A stretch of DNA of 64,000 nucleotides from Margaritifera margaritifera (Eukaryota; Mollusca; Bivalvia; Unionida; Margaritiferidae): positions 9,618,001 to 9,682,000 of the forward strand of contig JAQPZY010001688.1 of the NCBI GenBank assembly GCA_029931535.1, in the 5' to 3' direction. Below are positions 56,761 through 64,000 of the stretch, in pieces; position 1 is the stretch's first letter; each line of letters opens with the position of its first letter. Under the pieces are notes generated by a model that searched no databases, was not told the origin of the DNA, and saw nothing but the letters and a program-made list of their open reading frames with translations. The position numbers and the translations under genes are program-made.

Positions 56761-57715
56761 GATGATACACACAGGGTAGTGGTATCTCTCTGTATAAAGT
56801 GGATTTTCTTCTAACATACCGCTATTTACATATATGCATGAAAGGACCTCAGTGGGAGAACTTTGTAGTAATACCAGTATTAAGTGTTCAAATATCATCA
56901 TCTAAATCTTGTTGTCTGTACCTTATCAGAACATGCCACATTTGGTTTGGGTGAAGCATTAGTATTGATACTACATCTGCATGGAAGTATTCACATTTTC
57001 CACATATTTCTAACAATAGACTGAATCATTATTAGTAACAAAAGTTTTAATATAGTTCTGACAATTTAAGTTAATGGAGAATTGTTTTGGTCAGTTAGCT
57101 ATTACTTCATTACCTAATTCCTAATATTCATTATATTTCTGACACAGTTGTTCTTTATGTACCAACCTTCAACACCAATAACACGGAATCTGTTTGCTGT
57201 GCCTGCATACAGTCCATGTATGCCCAGCCTCTGCACAGTACAAACAATAGTCTCTCTGAGCGGATTTCAGAATGCAGGCATATTTGTGGACACGTTTCAA
57301 GAAGAATACAGTCCCCTTTTGACTTAGGTGAATCCAGACGCTGCGGAATAACTCGTAATTTTGATTGTATCCACTGTATGTTAATAATATAGCATACTGT
57401 ATAGTACATCATGGAGATTATATTCTTTACAGACATCAGTTTTGGCAGCATATCTACCTAATCACATACATACATACTCTGTACTGTTGATAGGAGGTAG
57501 ATTTATTGCTTGATTTCACAACTGCATTGATTTATGTCTCCAAGTAACTGAAATACTTGCTGTCAAATCAATAATTTAAACACTGCTTGTATCTTTCTGA
57601 CATGTAAACTTGTGCAATCAAACAGTAGGTGATAGTCGAGACAAATAGGCATAAAAACGCATGACACTCTATAGCAACGTCGCGTGTTGTTTATTTCCTC
57701 AACATAAAATCTTAT
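56761..57715. other. Non-coding, nothing recognised
   Basis: A 98-codon minus frame (57451-57155) has no domain known to me. Confidence 0.5.
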
Positions 57716-57719
57716 CTAT

Positions 57720-57890
57720 GTCAGGTGTTTCATGGCACATCAACACATGAATAATATATCATGCCAAGGCTAGTAAAGCGCTTTGCCCTTGGGCACAACC
57801 GAAGCGAACTGATCTGATGGCATGTTTTGAAGCCGTACCCGTCGGATGGCAAGACCGATATGATAACAAATGAGCCATCGCGGGTCTCGA
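57720..57890 (-). mobile_element. Diverged tRNA-derived SINE
   Basis: On the minus strand: A-box-like CGATGGCTCATTTG (about 57880), B-box-like ACGGCTTCAAAACATGCC (about 57836), core GTGCCCAAGGGCAAAGCGCT (about 57798) and tail GATGTGCCATGAAACACC (about 57735). Core and tail correspond to those of the SINE at 27580-27780, so this is an older member of the same or a sister family. Confidence 0.65.
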
Positions 57891-58019
57891 TTAACAATAT
57901 ATAACCTGACATTTTGTGTTTGGATTATGCGACTTTAAATATTGTGGTTAATAGTTTCTGTAGTAGTTATAACAGCAAGACATGAACCAGCTGACATGAT
58001 GACCAATACAATGCAATCG

Positions 58020-58095
58020 AGATGATGATGATGATGATAATAATGATGAGTACGACGGAAATGAAGAAGATGATGACGATAATGATGATGACAGT
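58020..58095. repeat. (GAT)n-rich stretch
   Basis: Imperfect GATGATGAT / GATAAT repeats. Confidence 0.85.
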
Positions 58096-58273
58096 ATGTT
58101 GGTGATTAACTGATTTTTCTTAAAACATATGTTGCCATAACTCTTTACAGTTCCAAGTTAATAGATAAAAGTCCAAATTGTACCTGATATATTCAAAGTT
58201 ATGATTTGTATTTTCCCATTTTTATCAGTTTTGCTCACATATTGCACTGTGCATGGTATCAGTCAATGCCATC

Positions 58274-58291
58274 TGTATTTTATTTTGTAGC
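58274..58291 (+). promoter_or_regulatory. Possible splice acceptor upstream of the membrane-protein gene
   Basis: TGTATTTTATTTTGTAG followed by CTTTTCAAAGAAG is a T-rich acceptor-like string 54 bp before the ATG. This suggests a non-coding first exon farther upstream. Confidence 0.4.
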
Positions 58292-58344
58292 TTTTCAAAG
58301 AAGATCAAAGGAGTTTCGAAGAGAGGAGCCAAGAAACTGTTAAA

Positions 58345-59463
58345 ATGACAATTCTCCAGAATCGACCGATTCTCGCCCTCATATGTATTATTGCGTTAGT
58401 GGTTTTACACTTTCAAATGAAATATACAAACGAGAAACGAATGGCTATTAAATTTGCTACAATATTCAAGGAAAGGAAAGAAATATTAACTCAAGAACAG
58501 GTTGACAACACTGTCGTAGCCAGGCCAACAGTTCTGTCAGGGAGAAATTCTGAGCTGAATTCAAATATATCCTTGTTTAATAATGTGAATCATGGATTTA
58601 AAAACCGACCAATTATAACTCTTTTTACATCTTTTAAAACCGATTATGCGATGGATTCGGAGAAAGTATTGGTCTATAATAACACAGTGTACAATTGGCA
58701 GACGTTCAGACCGCATGTGCAGTTAATCTTTTTCACAAAGGAAACTTCAGCCGGTAACAAGATAAAGTTTATGCATTGGAATATATCTCCTATCTTGCAC
58801 TACTCTGAAAGTGGAATTCCAACTATTAAAGCCATGTATGAGCAAGCAAAAGAACTGTATAACACATATTGGTATGGATATTTTAATGGTGATATACTTT
58901 TGACAGATGACATTTTAGAGACCCTAGAATATATATCGAGCGTATCAGACAATTTTCACAATGCCAGTATTCTTATAATCGGGAGAAGAATCAATGTCCT
59001 CAATGTGACGAGTGACGAAGTTAGACAAATAAATGGTATCAGAGATTCCGCGAGATCTCGAGGATCCTTGTACGAAATTGATGCTGAAGACTACTTTATA
59101 ACAAACAGATTCTTTCCCTGGGATAAAATTCCTGAGTTTGTAATTGGCCGTGCAGGGTATGATAATTGGATAGTGGGTCACGCAAGGTGCGATCTTGGGA
59201 CCATTGTTATTGATGCAACGAAAACGCTCACAGCAGTTCACCAAACCACAATAAAAGGTGGGAACAAAGAAGGATTTACACACGAGGATAGCAAATATAA
59301 TTTAGAATTGATAAAAAGATTAAAATTGCCCAAGAGATTTTTACAGGGTCTCACAACTTGTGCAGAATGGAGAACATTCAGGACCATAAAAACTCGAAGA
59401 ATTGAGTTGGTTAAAAGTGATGACCAACATAAAAACTGCCAATGCAATAAAAAAATTACATAA
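58345..59463 (+). CDS. Type II membrane protein, glycosyltransferase-like, uncharacterised invertebrate family
   Basis: A 372-residue intact frame and the only convincing host gene here. The ATG has A at -3. Residues 9-23 (ILALICIIALVVLHF) form a signal anchor after a short cytosolic tail; the rest should be luminal in ER/Golgi, consistent with five N-glycosylation sequons (Asn 74, 112, 146, 206, 220). The globular part starts near residue 86 with RPIITLFTSFKTD. Conserved-looking blocks are YWYGYFNGDILLTDDILETL (175-194), ILIIGRRINV (209-218), DAEDYFITN-FFPWDKIPEFV (246-266), IGRAGYDNWIVGHA (267-280) and TLTAVHQT (294-301). These resemble an invertebrate family with a GT-A/nucleotide-sugar-transferase-like look, but a classical DXD is not evident; NGD (181-183) may take its place. 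Cys 339, 365 and 367 lie in the tail. No introns are seen in the coding part. Donor and acceptor sugars cannot be inferred. Confidence 0.85.
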   Translation: MTILQNRPILALICIIALVVLHFQMKYTNEKRMAIKFATIFKERKEILTQEQVDNTVVARPTVLSGRNSELNSNISLFNNVNHGFKNRPIITLFTSFKTDYAMDSEKVLVYNNTVYNWQTFRPHVQLIFFTKETSAGNKIKFMHWNISPILHYSESGIPTIKAMYEQAKELYNTYWYGYFNGDILLTDDILETLEYISSVSDNFHNASILIIGRRINVLNVTSDEVRQINGIRDSARSRGSLYEIDAEDYFITNRFFPWDKIPEFVIGRAGYDNWIVGHARCDLGTIVIDATKTLTAVHQTTIKGGNKEGFTHEDSKYNLELIKRLKLPKRFLQGLTTCAEWRTFRTIKTRRIELVKSDDQHKNCQCNKKIT

Positions 59464-59770
59464 ATATTTAAAAGTGTGGTAATACTTACATGATATTATT
59501 TAGCAAAATAACTATTTCTCGAATACTGTTCTCCACATTTCTGTTGTAACTTCATACATCTTGATGATTGAGATTAATTTGTTTAATGGAGAAAATCTAT
59601 CCAATGTCAAGAGGTGAAAAGCTCTTTGGAATTTCAAATTTTAAAAATGAAAGAAAATCGCTTTTAAAATTCTGCTTGACTAATTTTGTTTGTTTGTTTG
59701 TTTATTTGTTTGTTTTAATCAACAATTCAGGAAAAGCCGATTGAATCTCTCTTAACCATTATATGTTTTT

Positions 59771-59824
59771 ATTAAAGCCTAATTTGATAGAAATTAGAAG
59801 CATTCGGAGTCCTCAGTCAATAAA
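59771..59824 (+). terminator. Candidate polyadenylation signals
   Basis: ATTAAA at 59771-59776 and AATAAA at 59819-59824, about 310-360 bp after the stop codon and just before an AT/GT tract. Confidence 0.45.
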
Positions 59825-59830
59825 ATCGGC

Positions 59831-61937
<2,107 letters not shown>

Positions 61938-62236
61938 CAGTGACGGATTTATGACTTTGCCGCCCCTAGGCACTATCAGAGCTGCCGCCCTCCACATCAC
62001 CCCACCCCACCCCCAGCCCGAAACAATATCTTTAAACCAGGACTTTAAAGACCTTTACGCCTTTAAATAATGGCAAAATTTAACTGGAGCTTTTTACTTT
62101 TATTTAAATAAATAAAATAAAATAAATTTTTTAAAAATTTGTTAACAAAGCTAGTTTTCATACTCTAAATCTGCCGCCCCGGAATTTTGCCGCCTTAGGA
62201 AGCTGCCTTGTCTTCCTAATGGGAAATCCGCCATTG
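61938..62236. mobile_element. hAT-like MITE with 8-bp target duplication
   Basis: The 299-bp element starts CAGTGACGGATTTATGAC and ends as the inverse of CAATGGCGGATTTCCC, so the ends share CA-TG-CGGATTT. It is flanked by CTATACAC (61930-61937) and CGATACAC (62237-62244), 7 of 8 identical. Subterminal TTTGCCGCCCC and its inverse GCCGCCCCGG are also present. No coding capacity; a typical internally deleted hAT derivative. Confidence 0.82.
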
Positions 62237-63761
62237 CGATACACGTCAGACTGACGTGACCAGTCATGCAAACAGCTTTCTGAGAGGCAAACGTAGCTCA
62301 TGACGCCTTAGCGCTTAACGGTGATCTATGGTTTCTTGATTCGGATGTTCGGCGTTAGAGCGAAGGTACATGACGTTATAAAATCTTACAGGATTCTTAC
62401 ATCTCTCCGATCTTGAGGTTTCCGATTTGCTAGAGTCTTTAATATAACACATACCACCAAGAAACTGCACAATTATGTTTTCCAATGATTGTTGAAACGT
62501 CAGTACAACCCCGATTATTCATTATTTCGTTAAAACGTCAGTACAACCCCGACTGTCCAATACTCCGTGAAATGTTAAGATTCTCAATTTTATTTCTTCA
62601 CTTATATCTCAGAAAAGTAAAAGACGTACACTATTTCAACAAGCGACTTTTCATGACTATGATGACATTTCCAGTTAATTGTTAAGACTCAGTAATTTGA
62701 ATATAGTTTTGGTAACAAAACGCATTTTCATTGTTATAGAATGTACATGTATGAGAAATGATCAATCGTCAAGGACTACTTTAAGGATTCATTTTTTTAA
62801 AATTTAAATCATTTTTATGTTAAAAAATAATGTTTATTTACAGGTTGCTTAGCACTGAAATATATAAATAAGGACCTTCAGACAGGGAGGCAAAAATGAC
62901 ATTTTGCAATAACATTGTTCGATGACTGTATAAATGCAAGCTCTATATACGCGAATGGGTCTCTGCAATACAGATAACTCCAACCAGAAATCTGTGACCA
63001 AGTTTGTAGTAACAGTTTATCTCCCTTGATACATTAATATATTTTTTTTATAAAAGGAATTTTCCTTTGCTGACCGTCATGAACTGGTAGTTTACCTTCA
63101 TTACAGCGAACATTAGTCTTTGCTTGGATAAAAGAGCACAAGAAAGAACGACGAATGGATGAATGGATGGAAGGATTAGTGGATGAATGAAATGAAGGAA
63201 ACAAAGATAAGAAATGAATAAAAAATATATTTGTTACTGTATTATACAAATGGTGATATTTTCGGTCGAAAATTATATGTTCCTTCAATCTTCCTTTTCC
63301 CTGGAAGCATCTATAGCATTTTAAACATGAGAACGGAGGTAAGCTAGTGGGACAAAAACGCAGAAACACGTTTTATGCGTTCTTAAGTGTTATTGCTGTG
63401 TGGTGGCATGGTGTAGAAGGTCTCATAACCAGTTTTCAAAAGTCCTTTAAAACAAAGGGATGAAATGAAACCAGCTTCGAGATCATGACTTAAATCTTCA
63501 TTTAAACTAAAACATCGAAGGTTAGATACTAGTATTATAGTATTTACATTAAAACTAATATCAGATCGATTGAAAAAATAACACTTAATTAGCCAAGTAT
63601 AATACTGCACAGGGAAACCTCTCTATTGAGACCACTCGTGAATTTAGTGGTACTGTTTTTATTATCAAAGTGGTCCTATTATTGAGGCCTAATTAGTGAG
63701 GAAGGGGCTTTTTCTTCTTTGGGTTTTCAATAATCACATAATCATGGAGGCACATTTTATC

Positions 63762-63764
<3 letters not shown>
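62237..63764. other. Non-coding, nothing recognised
   Basis: AAACGTCAGTACAACCCCGA occurs twice, about 41 bp apart (62492 and 62533). GGGAAACCTCTCTATTGAGA near 63612 resembles one end of a pogo/Tigger-like element, but no second end was found. Confidence 0.5.
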
Positions 63765-63821
<57 letters not shown>

Positions 63822-63822
63822 A
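63765..63822. repeat. (AG)n microsatellite
   Basis: GA tract with one AAAG interruption. Confidence 0.97.
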
Positions 63823-63888
63823 TAAATTGTGTGAATGCATGATAATATATTGTCGCAAACTGAATTTATTTTATGACGAAGCTGAGCG

Positions 63889-64000
63889 CACAATATCTTG
63901 AAGCTTAGGCTATATGTACGCAGTATCTTAAAGCTTAGGCTCTACATACACAATATCTTCAAGCTTAGGCTATATGTGCAAAATATCTTAAAGCTTAGGC
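63889..64000 (+). repeat. 30-bp tandem array, running off the window
   Basis: Nearly four units of AATATCTTGAAGCTTAGGCT plus ATATGTACGC-type decamer. The third decamer varies more than the 20-bp core. Confidence 0.9.

Noticed and set aside
56338..56814. 158-codon hydrophobic frame resembling a membrane protein
   Set aside because: It is a 20-bp tandem array read through; the Leu/Phe/Tyr periodicity comes from the repeat and three frames are open at once.
63600..63700. Pogo/Tigger-like transposon end (GGGAAACCTCTCTATTGAGA)
   Set aside because: Only one possible end, no inverted partner and no TA flanks seen.

Overview
The window looks like intergenic, repeat-dominated chromosome from a marine invertebrate, most likely a mollusc or other lophotrochozoan. 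The reasons are: AT-rich sequence with many perfect AT, GA/CT and CA tracts; several unrelated non-LTR retrotransposon lineages; tRNA-derived SINEs with a GCCATAAAACGCC-type tail; hAT-like MITEs with 8-bp target duplications; and no operon-like packing. The species cannot be fixed from sequence alone.

Only one ordinary protein gene is convincing: a single-exon type II membrane protein of 372 residues at 58345-59463 (+). It looks like a luminal glycosyltransferase-like enzyme, with a possible splice acceptor upstream and an AATAAA downstream. Nearly everything else is mobile-element debris.

Layout. 0.3-1.45 kb and 12.5-13.55 kb: a 54-bp minisatellite associated with a TIR-bounded module and a shared ~400-bp flank. 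1.7-4.15 kb and 16.3-17.7 kb: two copies of one dispersed segment, the first broken by insertions. 5.5-8.2 kb (-): pieces of a zinc-finger/RT/restriction-like-endonuclease LINE in permuted order. 8.7-12.43 kb (-): a decayed Ty3/gypsy element with integrase upstream of reverse transcriptase (Gmr1-like order). 14.28-14.87 kb: a 49-bp array. 18.34, 21.63 and 61.94 kb: hAT-like MITEs. 23.44 kb (-), 27.58 kb (+) and 57.72 kb (-): SINEs. 25.4-27.57 and 32.95-35.1 kb: a 2.1-kb direct duplication. Between them, 28.617-32.703 kb: two 453-bp direct repeats enclosing a His-Cys-box (I-PpoI-type) endonuclease pseudogene (+) and a Mutator-like transposase pseudogene (-). 38.95-42.6 kb: an endonuclease/RT LINE with an inverted 5' half, as expected from twin priming. 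42.7-43.66 and 47.53-48.46 kb: a duplicated segment with a Cys-rich transposase-like tail. 45.1-46.0 kb: a 50-bp satellite. 49.3-52.1 kb (+): a LINE with its RT core deleted. 52.1-52.9 kb: a 49-bp-arm hairpin, a 132-bp tandem duplication and a 46-bp array with three-unit higher-order structure. 53.4-56.3 kb: one RT fragment (+) and an L2/CR1-type LINE (-) invaded by minisatellites.

The most interesting locus is the 28.6-32.7 kb composite. Two near-identical 453-bp repeats, each with its own 20-bp inverted ends and paired ETS-like sites, bracket two different nuclease/transposase genes in convergent orientation. Both genes are broken in this copy, so it is at best a non-autonomous relic, but intact relatives would be worth looking for. 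No CRISPR array, rRNA, functional tRNA or bacterial-type operon was seen.
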